This document shows positions 8,934 through 17,971 of a DNA stretch of 64,000 nucleotides, one piece after another (position 1 is the first letter of the stretch; each line of letters opens with the position of its first letter). Under the pieces are notes generated by a model, which worked only from the letters and a program-made list of their open reading frames with translations, did no database searches and was not told the origin of the DNA. A program made the translations under genes and the position numbers. This DNA comes from Methylosinus sp. C49 (GTDB lineage Bacteria > Pseudomonadota > Alphaproteobacteria > Rhizobiales > Beijerinckiaceae), in assembly GCF_009936375.1 (NCBI RefSeq), contig NZ_AP022333.1, positions 124,001 through 188,000 of the forward strand. Direction: 5' to 3'.

Positions 8934-8935
8934 CC

Positions 8936-9547
8936 ATGCAGATCGATCACGCCTTCTTCCACGAAATCTGCATAGACATCCTCTACGGATGTCTCGTTCT
9001 GCTCGCCTTCGTGCTCATCGAGCGGCTCGTCTATTACGGGCTGCTGGCGTTGCGCTCGCGCAGGATCAGAGCCGCGATCGAAGCGCATGCGCTCGGAAGC
9101 TCGACGACGCCGCAATCTTTCGGTCCCGACGCGCTGAGCCGCAGCTTCGCCGAATATGTCGCCGCGCAGAATGAGCCGGGCTGCACCCGCTCCCGCGTCG
9201 AGGATTTGTCCTCGGCGCTGTTCATCCGAGTCGACGCCAAGGTCAGCGCGCGCCTATGGATGCTCGACACGATCGTCACCGCGGCCCCGTTGCTCGGCCT
9301 GCTCGGCACGATCCTCGGCATCATGGACACGTTCAACGCTCTGTCGTCGGGCGGCGTCTCCGATCCGGCGGCGGTGAGCCGCGGCATCGCCGCCGCGCTC
9401 GTCGCCACCGCGGTCGGCATCGGCACGGCGCTCGTCGGGCTTCTCGCCCATAATCTCCTGCACCGCCAGGCCGACGTCCTGCTCGAGGGATTCAAGAGCG
9501 CGCTGCTCGCCGCGACGCGTGATAGGCTGCCGGCGACGGCCGAATAG
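8936..9547 (+). CDS. exbB: ExbB/TolQ/MotA-family proton-channel protein
   Basis: A 203-residue protein starting two bases after the receptor stop. One transmembrane helix near residues 14-38 and two more in the C-terminal half (LDTIVTAAPLLGLLGTILGIMDTF and GIAAALVATAVGIGTALVGLLAHNLL) form the MotA_TolQ_ExbB domain. The threonine-bearing last helix and the PLLGLLGT loop are typical of ExbB. It assembles with ExbD and TonB. The gene order, with exbB after the receptor and separated from exbD, is unusual. Confidence 0.92.
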   Translation: MQIDHAFFHEICIDILYGCLVLLAFVLIERLVYYGLLALRSRRIRAAIEAHALGSSTTPQSFGPDALSRSFAEYVAAQNEPGCTRSRVEDLSSALFIRVDAKVSARLWMLDTIVTAAPLLGLLGTILGIMDTFNALSSGGVSDPAAVSRGIAAALVATAVGIGTALVGLLAHNLLHRQADVLLEGFKSALLAATRDRLPATAE

Positions 9548-9569
9548 GAATAAAACTGGAGGAACGCCC

Positions 9570-11483
9570 ATGCCGATCACGCGACGTGAGCTCCTCGTCG
9601 GCGGCGCCGCGCTCGCCACGGGCTTTCCGACCATTGCGCGCGCCGCGCCGCGCCTCGAGCTGCGTCTGCTCGAGACCTCCGACCTGCATATGTTCGTGCT
9701 GGATTGGGATTATTATCACGCGCGGCCCGATCCGACGGTCGGGCTGAGCAAGATCGCCAGCCTCGTCGCGCAGGCGCGCGCGCAAGCGCCAAATGCATTG
9801 CTCTTCGACAATGGCGATCTTCTCCAGGGCAGCCCGCTCGGCGATTATGTCGCGCGCGACGGCGGGCTCGCGCCGGGCGCGCCGCATCCCGTGTTCCGCG
9901 CGATGAACCACATGCGCTATGACGCGGCGACGCTGGGCAATCACGAATTCAATTTCGGATTGGACTTTCTGGAGCGCGCGCTCGGGGGCGCCGCCTTTCC
10001 CTATGTCGGCGCCAATATAGAGCGCGCCGACGGCGAAGCCTTTCTGCCGCCGTTCCGCATTCTCACGCGGGAGCTGCTGGATGACCGCGGCGTCTCGCGG
10101 GAGCTGCGGATCGGCGTCATCGGCTTTGCGCCGCCGCAGATCATGATGTGGGACAAGTCGCATCTCGAAGGCCGTCTGCGCTGCGGCGACATGGTCGCTG
10201 CAGCGCGCCGATATTTGCCCATTCTGCGCGAGCGATGCGATGTGCTGGTCGCACTCTGCCATTCTGGGATCGACGCCCGCGCCGGGGCCGGGGCCGAGAA
10301 CGCCTGTCTGCAGATCGCCGCCATTCCCGGCGTCGACGCGATCATGATGGGTCACGCCCATCGAGTCTTTCCCGGCCCCGATTACGCCGGCGTCGCGGGC
10401 GTCGACGCCGAGCGCGGAACACTCGCGGGAGTGCCGGCGGTGATGCCCGGCTTCTGGGGCAGCCATCTCGGCGTCATCGATCTCACGCTCGCGCGCGACG
10501 GCGACCGCTGGATCGTCGACACGTTCGAGACGCGAGCGCGGCCGATCTACAAGCGAGAGGCGGGCAAAGTCGTCGCGCTCGCTGACGCCGATCCCGCCAT
10601 TGCGACGATCGTCGCGCCGGAGCATGAGGCGACGCGGCGTTGGGTCGACGAGCCGATCGGCGAGATCGCGACGCCGCTTTTCTCCTATTTCGTCTGGATC
10701 GGGATCGATCCTGTCGGCGCGCTCGTCAATGCGGCGCAGATCGCCTATGCGCGCCCGCTGCTCGAAGGAACGCCGCATGCGAAGCTGCCGCTGCTGTCGG
10801 CCGTCGCGCCATTTCGCGCGGGCTACACGCCCGACGCCTATATCGATCTCGAGCCCGGCGGCGTGGCGCTGCGCCATGTCGCCGATATCTACCCTTATCC
10901 CAACACGCTCGTCGCCGTGCGCGTGACCGGCGCGCAGCTGCGCGAATGGCTCGAATGCGCAGCGCGCGTGTTCCGGCGCATCGATCGCGACGCGGCGGAG
11001 CCGCAGCTGCTGATCGATCGGCGCACGCCGTCTTACAATTTCGACGTCATCGCCGGCCTCGAATACCGGATCGACGTCTCGGCGCCGGCGCGCTATGATT
11101 CGAGCGGCAATCTTTTGTCCGCCGACACGGCGCGCATCGTCGATTTGCGGCACGATGGCCGCGCGATCGATCCGGCGCAGGAGTTCGTCGTGGTGACGAA
11201 CAACTACCGCGCCGACGGCGGCGGAAAATTTCCCGGCCTCGATGGACGAAATATCGTGCTGCGCGCGCCGGACTCCAATCGCGACGCCGTCGAGCGATTC
11301 CTGCGCCGGGGCGGCGCGATCCCCGATGCGAGGCCTTGGTCCTTCGCGCCGCTCGGCAGGCGCGTCACGGTCGCCTTCGACGCCGCGCCGGCGGCCGCCC
11401 GCCGCCTCGCCGAGGCGCCCGGTCTGCGCGCGACGGTGCGAGAGGAAGCCGGCTATTCGCGTTACGAATATGATCTCGCCTGA
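9570..11483 (+). CDS. Periplasmic 2',3'-cyclic-nucleotide 2'-phosphodiesterase / 5'-nucleotidase (CpdB/UshA family)
   Basis: A 637-residue protein. The start at 9570 has a GGAGG site 8 bases upstream and gives an ITRRELLVGGAALATG twin-arginine signal. The calcineurin-like phosphatase motifs are in order: ETSDLHMFVLDWDYY, FDNGDLLQGSPLGDY, TLGNHEFNFGLDFL, CHSGID and MMGHAHRVFPG. The 5'-nucleotidase C-terminal domain follows (SYNFDVIAGLEYRID; VVTNNYRADGGG). The DWDYY and LQGSPLGDY forms favour CpdB. It hydrolyses periplasmic cyclic nucleotides and nucleotides to nucleosides and phosphate. Last gene of the TonB operon, 22 bases after exbB. Confidence 0.9.
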   Translation: MPITRRELLVGGAALATGFPTIARAAPRLELRLLETSDLHMFVLDWDYYHARPDPTVGLSKIASLVAQARAQAPNALLFDNGDLLQGSPLGDYVARDGGLAPGAPHPVFRAMNHMRYDAATLGNHEFNFGLDFLERALGGAAFPYVGANIERADGEAFLPPFRILTRELLDDRGVSRELRIGVIGFAPPQIMMWDKSHLEGRLRCGDMVAAARRYLPILRERCDVLVALCHSGIDARAGAGAENACLQIAAIPGVDAIMMGHAHRVFPGPDYAGVAGVDAERGTLAGVPAVMPGFWGSHLGVIDLTLARDGDRWIVDTFETRARPIYKREAGKVVALADADPAIATIVAPEHEATRRWVDEPIGEIATPLFSYFVWIGIDPVGALVNAAQIAYARPLLEGTPHAKLPLLSAVAPFRAGYTPDAYIDLEPGGVALRHVADIYPYPNTLVAVRVTGAQLREWLECAARVFRRIDRDAAEPQLLIDRRTPSYNFDVIAGLEYRIDVSAPARYDSSGNLLSADTARIVDLRHDGRAIDPAQEFVVVTNNYRADGGGKFPGLDGRNIVLRAPDSNRDAVERFLRRGGAIPDARPWSFAPLGRRVTVAFDAAPAAARRLAEAPGLRATVREEAGYSRYEYDLA

Positions 11484-11696
11484 GGCGTCGACCGCTTCTG
11501 CGTGAATTGCAGGCCGGCCTCGTTCGGCGAGCGACGCTCATGCGGCGGCATTTCATCCGCGCAGATGCGTTCGCCTCGAAGACAGCCGACCATGCTGCGA
11601 AGCGCTCGTCCATCGGCGATCCATCGCTCATCGAGGACGAATCTCGCTGCGGCTCGGCCCATCATCGACTTCCTTATTGCGAGCCGGCTTTTTGCG

Positions 11697-11718
11697 ATAT
11701 ATAAATCAAATATATAAA
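11697..11718 (+). promoter_or_regulatory. AT-rich near-palindromic motif at the LLM gene start
   Basis: ATATATA (11697-11703) and ATATATA (11710-11716) flank AATCAA directly before the chosen ATG. In this very GC-rich DNA such a run stands out and resembles a motif at 17951-17971 in front of the receptor gene at the other end of the gene cluster. It could serve as the -10 region and/or an operator. No ribosome-binding site is visible between it and the ATG. Confidence 0.4.
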
Positions 11719-12882
11719 ATGGAGGGCGTTCGATTGAGACCCGAGGCTGTTGAGAGTGTGGACGACAGACTCGGTCGTGCGAGCCCGTCGCTCGAATCCC
11801 CGCGACCGAGCGAGCGATTCCGCATCGGTCTGTCTGGCTGCGGCGGTGGGCTGGAGTCCGTCTCGACATCGCAATTGCTCGATCTCGTCGAGAAGGTCGA
11901 GGCGCTCGGCTTCGACGCGATGTGGATCAATGAGGAGCATTTCCAAGGCAGCATCATCGAGGTGGAAGGACGGCGTTGCCATTCTCCGATCGCGCTCGCC
12001 GCGGCGATGCTCGCGCGCACCAAAAGGCTACGCGTCGGCTTTTCGGTGCTGCTGCTCGCGCTGCATCATCCCATCCGCCTCGCCGAGGAAATCGCGACTC
12101 TCGACGTGCTCTCGGACGGTCGCGTGGATTTTGGAATTTCGCGCGGCGGCAACGGGCGCTATCTCGAGGCTTACGGCGTTCCGGCCGAGGATGTGAACAC
12201 GCTGTTTCGCGACAATCTCGCGCTCATCCGGCGCGCCTGGAGCGACGAGAAGATCGCTTTCGGCGAAAATCTGCTCTCCATCGAGCCGAAGCCCACGCAG
12301 CGGCCGCATCCGCCGATCTTCATGGGAACCTATACGGACGAGACTGCCGCCTGGGCGGCGCATGAGGGCCATTCGCTCATCCTGCACGGCATCACCAGCA
12401 TGGCCAATCAACGGCGCTTGCTGAACGCCTATGTCGTGGCCGGCGGCGATCCCGGCCGCGCGCCCTTCGGCCGCTTCGTCTATGTGAGCGAAACGGATGC
12501 GCGGGCGCGGGAGGAGCTCTGGCCGACGGTCGAGAAGCTGACGACGCGTTTGCGCGGCTTCGGCCTGTTCAATCGTAAGGGAGTCGTCGCCGAGGCGGAT
12601 TTGGAGCCGGAGAACTTCTATCGCGACATGGTGATCGTGGGCTCGCCCGAGACCTGCGCGCAAAAAATTCTCGCGCTCAACGCGGAGCTCGGCGTCACCT
12701 ATCTCAATGCGCTGAGCGCCTTCTTCGGATTTCTCCCGCTGCCGCTGCTCGAGAAGTCGCTGGCCCTGCTCGCGAGGGAGGCGCGGCCGCTCGTCGACGC
12801 CGGTCTTCAGAAAAGCTCGGGAACGAAGGCGACGACGCCCCTCGCCTCCGCATCCTCGAGCCTCAGCAGCGGCGCGCCATAG
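11719..12882 (+). CDS. LLM-class flavin-dependent oxidoreductase (bacterial luciferase-like)
   Basis: A 387-residue protein of the luciferase-like monooxygenase fold that uses reduced flavin. Family features: FRIGLSGCGGGLESVSTSQLLDLVEKVEALGFDAMWINEEHF at residues about 35-75, then LLLALHHPIRLAEEIATLDVLSDGRVDFGISRG and PPIFMGTYTDETAAWAAHEGHS. The first 30-35 residues are an unusual extension, and no good ribosome-binding site precedes 11719, so a downstream start is possible. The 3' end overlaps the convergent ABC ATPase by 76 bases. Location beside a chelate importer suggests a role in modifying the imported compound, as inference. Confidence 0.85.
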   Translation: MEGVRLRPEAVESVDDRLGRASPSLESPRPSERFRIGLSGCGGGLESVSTSQLLDLVEKVEALGFDAMWINEEHFQGSIIEVEGRRCHSPIALAAAMLARTKRLRVGFSVLLLALHHPIRLAEEIATLDVLSDGRVDFGISRGGNGRYLEAYGVPAEDVNTLFRDNLALIRRAWSDEKIAFGENLLSIEPKPTQRPHPPIFMGTYTDETAAWAAHEGHSLILHGITSMANQRRLLNAYVVAGGDPGRAPFGRFVYVSETDARAREELWPTVEKLTTRLRGFGLFNRKGVVAEADLEPENFYRDMVIVGSPETCAQKILALNAELGVTYLNALSAFFGFLPLPLLEKSLALLAREARPLVDAGLQKSSGTKATTPLASASSSLSSGAP

Positions 12883-13601
12883 AGGCGGCTCATCGACTCG
12901 CGGTCGCAGACGTCCAGCGCGCGGCCTTCGGCGATCAGCCGGCCGCCGCGCAGCAGCGCCACGCGCGCATCGAGATTGAACGCCTGATCCGGGAGATGCG
13001 TCGTCATGATCACGGCTTTTCCGTCGGCGGCGAGGCTCTTCATCAAGCCGAGAACGCGGCCCTGATTGCCGAGATCGAGGCTCGACGTCGGCTCGTCCAT
13101 GATGATGATCGGCGCATCCTGCGCGACGGCGCGGGCGATGAGCGCGAGCTGGCGCTCGCCGCCGGAGAGCTGCGTGACGGGCTCGGCGCGCAAATGATCG
13201 ACGCCGATGTCGCACATCGCTCGGCGAGCGATCTCGCGATCGCGTAGCGATGGCGAGCCGATCCCGTCGATATGCGCGGTGCGGCCCATCAGCACCAATT
13301 GCTCCACAGTGAAGGCGAAGGCGCTATATCCCGATTGCGGCACATAGGCGATGCGCCGGGCGATATCCCGGCGCGAGAGGCCACGCAGCTCGTCGCCTTG
13401 CGCGCGGACCGTTCCGCGCTCGGGCGTCGCGAGACCGAGCAGGCAATGCACGAGCGTGCTCTTGCCGGCGCCATTGGGGCCGAGCAGCGCGAGCAGCTCG
13501 CCGGCGCGCAGCGCGAAGGAGACCGAATCGAGCGTGAGCTCGCGCTTCGCCCCGCGTCGGAAGCAAAGATCGACGATTTCCAGCGCCGCCGTCACGACCA
13601 T
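12807..13601 (-). CDS. ABC transporter ATPase, iron-complex/cobalamin importer type
   Basis: A 264-residue nucleotide-binding protein with Walker A GPNGAGKST (41-49), Q-loop YVPQSGYSAFAFTVEQ, signature LSGGERQ, Walker B IIIMDEPTSSLD and the H-loop TTHLPDQ. It matches FecE/BtuD-type subunits in length and layout. Its ATG overlaps the permease stop by about 10 bases. It is the last gene of a minus-strand operon (receptor, binding protein, permease, ATPase), an uptake path for a metal chelate or corrinoid. Confidence 0.93.
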   Translation of the reverse strand: MVVTAALEIVDLCFRRGAKRELTLDSVSFALRAGELLALLGPNGAGKSTLVHCLLGLATPERGTVRAQGDELRGLSRRDIARRIAYVPQSGYSAFAFTVEQLVLMGRTAHIDGIGSPSLRDREIARRAMCDIGVDHLRAEPVTQLSGGERQLALIARAVAQDAPIIIMDEPTSSLDLGNQGRVLGLMKSLAADGKAVIMTTHLPDQAFNLDARVALLRGGRLIAEGRALDVCDRESMSRLYGAPLLRLEDAEARGVVAFVPELF

Positions 13602-14617
13602 TGCTCGGCTCTGGTCCGCATGACCAGGAAAAGAAAGAAAGGCGCGCCGATCACCGCCGTCATCACGCCGAGTGGAATCTCGATGGCGGAGGCCGAGCGC
13701 GCGATATCGTCGACGCCGAGCACGAAAAGCGCGCCCAAAGCCGCGGTGGCGACAAAGGCGCGTCCGGGCTCCATGCCGAACGCCATCCGCGCGATATGCG
13801 GAATGAGCAGACCGACCCAGCCGATGATGCCCGCGACGCAGACGGTCGCCGCCGTCATCGCTGTCGCGCAGAGGATCACGATTGTGCGGAGCCGGGTCAC
13901 ATCGGCGCCGAGCGCAGCCGCCTCTCGCTCGCCGAGCGCGAGCAGGCTGATGCGCCATCGCAGCGCGTACAGAAGGCCGCCGCCGAGGAGAACGGGCGCG
14001 GCGACGGTGGCGGCGTCCATCGCATTGGCCTTGGCGAGACTCCCCATCAGCCAGAAGGTGATCGTGGCCAGCGTGTCGATCGGATCGGCGACATATTTGA
14101 CGAGCGAGATCAGCGCCTGAAACAGCGCCGACATCGCCATCCCGCAGAGGATGAGGGTGACGAGGGAATTGCCGCCGACGCTGCGGGCCGCGAGATAGGC
14201 GGCGCCGACGGCGGCGAGCCCGCCCGCGAAAGCCGCCGCTTCGACGCCGAGAGTCGGGAGATGGAACAGCAGCGCCAGCGAGGCGCCGTAGCCGGCGCCG
14301 GCGGAGACCCCGAGCAGCGCAGGCGAGGCCATGGGATTGCGGAAGACGATCTGATAGGCGGAGCCCGCGATCGCAAGCCCCGCGCCGATCATTATGGCCG
14401 TCGCGATGCGCGGAAGCCGCACCATCAAGATGATCGTCTCCGCCGTCGCGCCGACCTGCGAGCGCTCGTTGCCGCCGAGAAGCGTCGCGGCGATCGTCGT
14501 CAGCGATAGGGGATAGCGACCGATCGCCAGTGACGCGACGATCAGCGCGCCGAGCGCGAGGATCAGCGCAGCGATCGGCGCGCGGTCAACGCCCGGGAGA
14601 GTCCGCCAATATCTCAT
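13592..14617 (-). CDS. FecCD-family ABC permease
   Basis: A 341-residue integral membrane protein with about ten hydrophobic segments. FecCD motifs are present: RLPRIATAIMIGAGLAIAGSAYQIVFRNPMASPALLGVSAGAG near residues 65-110, and WVGLLIPHIARM in the C-terminal third (the ATPase-contact loop). The ATG at 14617 overlaps the binding-protein gene by 32 bases and has an AAAGAG-like site. It forms the homodimeric membrane channel of the importer. Confidence 0.93.
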   Translation of the reverse strand: MRYWRTLPGVDRAPIAALILALGALIVASLAIGRYPLSLTTIAATLLGGNERSQVGATAETIILMVRLPRIATAIMIGAGLAIAGSAYQIVFRNPMASPALLGVSAGAGYGASLALLFHLPTLGVEAAAFAGGLAAVGAAYLAARSVGGNSLVTLILCGMAMSALFQALISLVKYVADPIDTLATITFWLMGSLAKANAMDAATVAAPVLLGGGLLYALRWRISLLALGEREAAALGADVTRLRTIVILCATAMTAATVCVAGIIGWVGLLIPHIARMAFGMEPGRAFVATAALGALFVLGVDDIARSASAIEIPLGVMTAVIGAPFFLFLVMRTRAEQWS

Positions 14618-15593
14618 CGATCTGCTCTTTGCCGAGCGGCACATGAAAAAAGCGATCGTAGAAGGATCGCATCTCGTTTTCGAGCGCTGCGCGGGGGAAT
14701 TTCTCGGGATAGAGAATCGAGGCGGCCCAGAGCACGGTGAGCGGCTGCTCGATCGTGCGATTGGCCCAAAGATGCGCGCCGCCGGGCGCCACATGCACAC
14801 GGCCGTTGCGCACAGCCGCGACGTCGCGCAGCCGCGGCTCCGCCTTCACCAGCTCGACCTCCGCGCGATCAGGAACGATCACCACCTCGGGGTTCCAGCC
14901 TATCATCTGCTCGAGCGAGAAAGTGACGCTCTCCTCCGTCCTTCGGTCGTCGGTGACGCTGTGTCCGCCGGCGCGCGCCATCCACCATTCGGCGATTCGG
15001 TGCGGCTGCGTGAGGCGGCGATAATTCACATAGAGCACGCGCGGTCGTTGCGCTTCCTCGATCGGGCCGAGCGTCGTCGCGACGCGCGCGAGCGTCTCGT
15101 CGAAATAGCGGATATAATCCTCGGCGCTCTTCCGCTCGTCGAGGATTTCTCCCAAGAGCCTCATCAGCGTCTTGACGTCGTCCGGCTCACGCCATTTCAG
15201 CAGCACGGCGGGCAGGCCGAGGGCCGAGAGCTTGTCGGTTGCGCTGCGATCCATCGTCAAAACGAGATCGGGCCGCAGCGCGACGATATCCTCCACCGCG
15301 AGGCCCGCGGAGCTCTGCACCACCGGCCGCGTCGCGAGATCGGGGGCGAAGACGAATTGATATTTGCGCGTGAGCTCGCGCGGCAGCCCATTGGCGATCG
15401 CCTGCTGCCGGCCGAAGGCGAAGAGAAAACCGTTGAGAACCGGAACCGGGCCGATCGTGACGATGCGCGAGATCTCGTCGGACAGCGTCACGCGGCGCCC
15501 GTCCATGTCGAGGATCGTTCGACATTCGCCCGGCGCGCCCGACGCCAGCAGCGCCAGAGCGAGGCAGACGATGCGCGTCAAATGCATCGACAT
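14586..15593 (-). CDS. Periplasmic chelate-binding protein of an iron-complex-type ABC importer
   Basis: A 335-residue secreted protein. The start at 15593 follows GAGGGG at suitable spacing; an ATG 18 bases upstream and one 6 bases downstream are alternatives. The signal peptide ends near GECR. The two-lobed fold is indicated by RRVTLSDEISRIVTIGPVPVLNGFLFAFG, the EDIVALRPDLVLTMDRSATDKL block and YRRLTQPHRIAEWWMARAGGHSV. The lobe-linker helix and ANRTIEQPLTVLWAASILYPEKF end are typical of this class (Peripla_BP_2). It lies between permease and receptor and delivers the receptor's cargo. Confidence 0.88.
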   Translation of the reverse strand: MSMHLTRIVCLALALLASGAPGECRTILDMDGRRVTLSDEISRIVTIGPVPVLNGFLFAFGRQQAIANGLPRELTRKYQFVFAPDLATRPVVQSSAGLAVEDIVALRPDLVLTMDRSATDKLSALGLPAVLLKWREPDDVKTLMRLLGEILDERKSAEDYIRYFDETLARVATTLGPIEEAQRPRVLYVNYRRLTQPHRIAEWWMARAGGHSVTDDRRTEESVTFSLEQMIGWNPEVVIVPDRAEVELVKAEPRLRDVAAVRNGRVHVAPGGAHLWANRTIEQPLTVLWAASILYPEKFPRAALENEMRSFYDRFFHVPLGKEQIDEILADSPGR

Positions 15594-15616
15594 GGACGGG
15601 TCCCCTCGCATGGCCG

Positions 15617-17914
15617 TCAGAAAGACGCCGACATGCCGGCGAAGATCGTCCGCGGCGCGCCGACGAAATAGGAGGTGCTGTTCAGATTTGTCTCGGTGAC
15701 GGAGATCGCGCTGATGTAGCGATGATCGAAGAGATTGCTCACTCCGGCGGAAACGGTCATCGGCGTCAGGCCGAGCTTGCCGCCGAACTCATAGGACGCC
15801 GTAACGTCCACGAGCGCGTACGGGCTCACCGCCTGCGTATTGTCGGCGAGGCCGTAGCGCGTGCTGTTGAAGCGGAAGACCGGCGTGATCGAAAAGCCGT
15901 CGCGATAACAGGTCGCTGCGAGCTTGGCCGAATAGCGCGGGGTATAGGGCGTCTGCTTGCCGCCGACGCGCATGATCGAGGAAGCGCCGGCGGCGACATC
16001 GGCGACATAGGTTTCGGCGGCGATTGTCGCGCTGCCGGTCAGCGTCAGCCAATCGGTCGCCTTCCAGCTCGTCTCGAGCTCGAAGCCGCGGCCGACAGTG
16101 GCGGCGTTGCTCTGATAATAGCTCTGTCCGACGGCGGGATCGAAGACCAGCACTTCCTTCTTATGCGTCCAGAAACCGAAGAAGGTCGGCGCGATCGTCA
16201 GATCGCCGGTCTGATAGCGCAGGCCGACATCGACCGCGTCGACCGTCTCGGGCCGAATCCGTCCCATGAGCGTCGCGAGATTGATTCCCTTCGCGAGAAA
16301 GGCCGCCTCGGCGCCGAGGAAAGCGCTCGCCTGCGGCCCCCAGTCCGGGCGGCCGACCTTGCGAGAATAGCTGGCGCTGGCGCTCCATTCCTCCGAAAGG
16401 CGATGGCGCACGCCGAGATTGGGCAGCCATTCGTAATAGGTCAGCTCGGGCGCGCTGGCGTTCGTGTCCGGCGACGGGCGGAAGCTCCACACATCTGAAT
16501 AGGCGACGTCGGGCAGACCTGCCGTGTTGAAATACTGCAGATTGGGCGTGCTCTCTATGTGGAGGCGCACGCCGCCGGAGACGGTCGTCGGGCCAAAGGT
16601 CTGCGTATATTGCGTGTAGGGACTGAAGAGCTTGTGCGTGTCGCTCGTCGCGAGCGTGGAATAGCGCAAGAAATTCAGCGTGCCGAGCGGCGTCGCCGTA
16701 TAGAGTTTCTGATGCAGGGGCGGCGGCTCCGGCTCCGTCGACTGAGCCCAGAAGCCGAGCAGGAAATCGGCGTCCCACGGCAGATGCTTGCTATATTCGA
16801 TCGTGCCGCCGAGATTGTAATTGCTGATCGGCCACAAGCGGACATTCGCGCCGGCGACCGTCTCTTGATAGCCGGTGTTGCGCCAGTAATAGGGCTTTGC
16901 GACGATCGTTTGAGTCGGATCGATGTGATAGGCGATCTCGGCGAAAATCGCATTCGTCACATGGCGGGTGCGGTTGAATGTGTAATAGCTGGCGTCGATC
17001 CCCGATCTTCCTGTGAGGCTCGTGTTATAGTCGAAAAAGGCCGTCGCGCCGAGATTTTGCGTCTGCGCGAATGTCAGCGGCATATAGCTGTTCGCCTTCT
17101 GATCATTGTGGACGCCATAGACAGCGACCTCCAGCTGGTCGCCGAGCGATTGTGTGAGGCCGAAAGCGACATTCTTGCGTCGCGCATCGCCCTCGCCCTT
17201 CCATTTCTCCGCGTCGGCAATCGACCCGGAGACGAAGAAGGACGTTCCTGTCGGCAAGCGCCCGGAGTCGATGCGCGCAAAAGTGCGATGAAATCCGTTG
17301 GAGCCGACGCCCTGAGAGATCGTCCCGCTCAATTTTTCTTTCGGCGGAAGCAGATTGAGGTCGAGCACGCCGGCTGCGTTGGAGAAGCCGAGGCCCTGAT
17401 TTGCGGGAATGCTTCCGCGATAGAGGTCGATGCGGCCGATGTCGTCGAGATCGAATAGATCGGCGCCGCCGACAATGCCTTGGATCGGCAATCCGTTGAT
17501 CGTTCGCGCCAGAAAGAAGTCCGACACGCCGCGCACCGTGATGCTGCGGTTGAAGGACAGGCCGTAAGGATCGGCCGAGTCCTCGATGACGCTCGGCATC
17601 ATGTCGAGCGCCTTGTAGGAGCTCGCTTGCGCTGGACCGCCGAGAATCTCGATGCCTTCGCGCGTCACCGAGGTCTTGGGAGTCGGCATATTGTCTGTCG
17701 CCGGATCGCTCAATGCGTCGCCCGGTCGCCCGGAGCGAAAGCGATCGTTGGCGCTTCTCCCTCGATCGGGTCGAGGCGCGCTGTCGACGCCGATATCGAT
17801 CGACGGCAGAACTTCCTGGCCTCGCGTGGGCGAGGCGGCTCCGAGCAGCGCCAGGAATGAGACGCCATATATTTTGCTCAGACGAGAGCAATGTGTCCTG
17901 CTATTTATGTCCAT
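15617..17914 (-). CDS. TonB-dependent receptor of the chelate importer
   Basis: About 765 residues from the ATG at 17914; an upstream in-frame ATG at 17953 adds 13 residues. A signal peptide (LSKIYGVSFLALLGAASPTRGQ) is followed by a TonB-box-like VLPSIDIG. A plug follows (TSVTREGIEILGGPAQASSYKALDMMPSV; RSITVRGVSDFFLARTINGLPIQG), and then a beta-barrel closing with an aromatic C-terminus (FAGMSASF). The plug sentence SIPANQGLGFSNAAGVLDLNLLPP is unusual. Its stop lies 23 bases before the binding-protein start, so it heads the operon. Ligand unknown; Fe-siderophore, corrinoid or another metallophore are all possible. Confidence 0.9.
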   Translation of the reverse strand: MDINSRTHCSRLSKIYGVSFLALLGAASPTRGQEVLPSIDIGVDSAPRPDRGRSANDRFRSGRPGDALSDPATDNMPTPKTSVTREGIEILGGPAQASSYKALDMMPSVIEDSADPYGLSFNRSITVRGVSDFFLARTINGLPIQGIVGGADLFDLDDIGRIDLYRGSIPANQGLGFSNAAGVLDLNLLPPKEKLSGTISQGVGSNGFHRTFARIDSGRLPTGTSFFVSGSIADAEKWKGEGDARRKNVAFGLTQSLGDQLEVAVYGVHNDQKANSYMPLTFAQTQNLGATAFFDYNTSLTGRSGIDASYYTFNRTRHVTNAIFAEIAYHIDPTQTIVAKPYYWRNTGYQETVAGANVRLWPISNYNLGGTIEYSKHLPWDADFLLGFWAQSTEPEPPPLHQKLYTATPLGTLNFLRYSTLATSDTHKLFSPYTQYTQTFGPTTVSGGVRLHIESTPNLQYFNTAGLPDVAYSDVWSFRPSPDTNASAPELTYYEWLPNLGVRHRLSEEWSASASYSRKVGRPDWGPQASAFLGAEAAFLAKGINLATLMGRIRPETVDAVDVGLRYQTGDLTIAPTFFGFWTHKKEVLVFDPAVGQSYYQSNAATVGRGFELETSWKATDWLTLTGSATIAAETYVADVAAGASSIMRVGGKQTPYTPRYSAKLAATCYRDGFSITPVFRFNSTRYGLADNTQAVSPYALVDVTASYEFGGKLGLTPMTVSAGVSNLFDHRYISAISVTETNLNSTSYFVGAPRTIFAGMSASF

Positions 17915-17950
17915 TCGAGTTGATGCCCCGCCGACCGCGCCGCTTTTCGC

Positions 17951-17971
17951 CATATAACTAGAATATATATT
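17951..17971 (-). promoter_or_regulatory. AT-rich near-palindromic motif upstream of the receptor operon
   Basis: An ATATAA...AGAATATATAT run lies 37-57 bases before the chosen receptor start. It resembles the 11697-11718 element at the opposite end of the convergent cluster, both being interrupted ATATA palindromes. This suggests a shared regulator or similar strong -10 regions. Confidence 0.4.
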
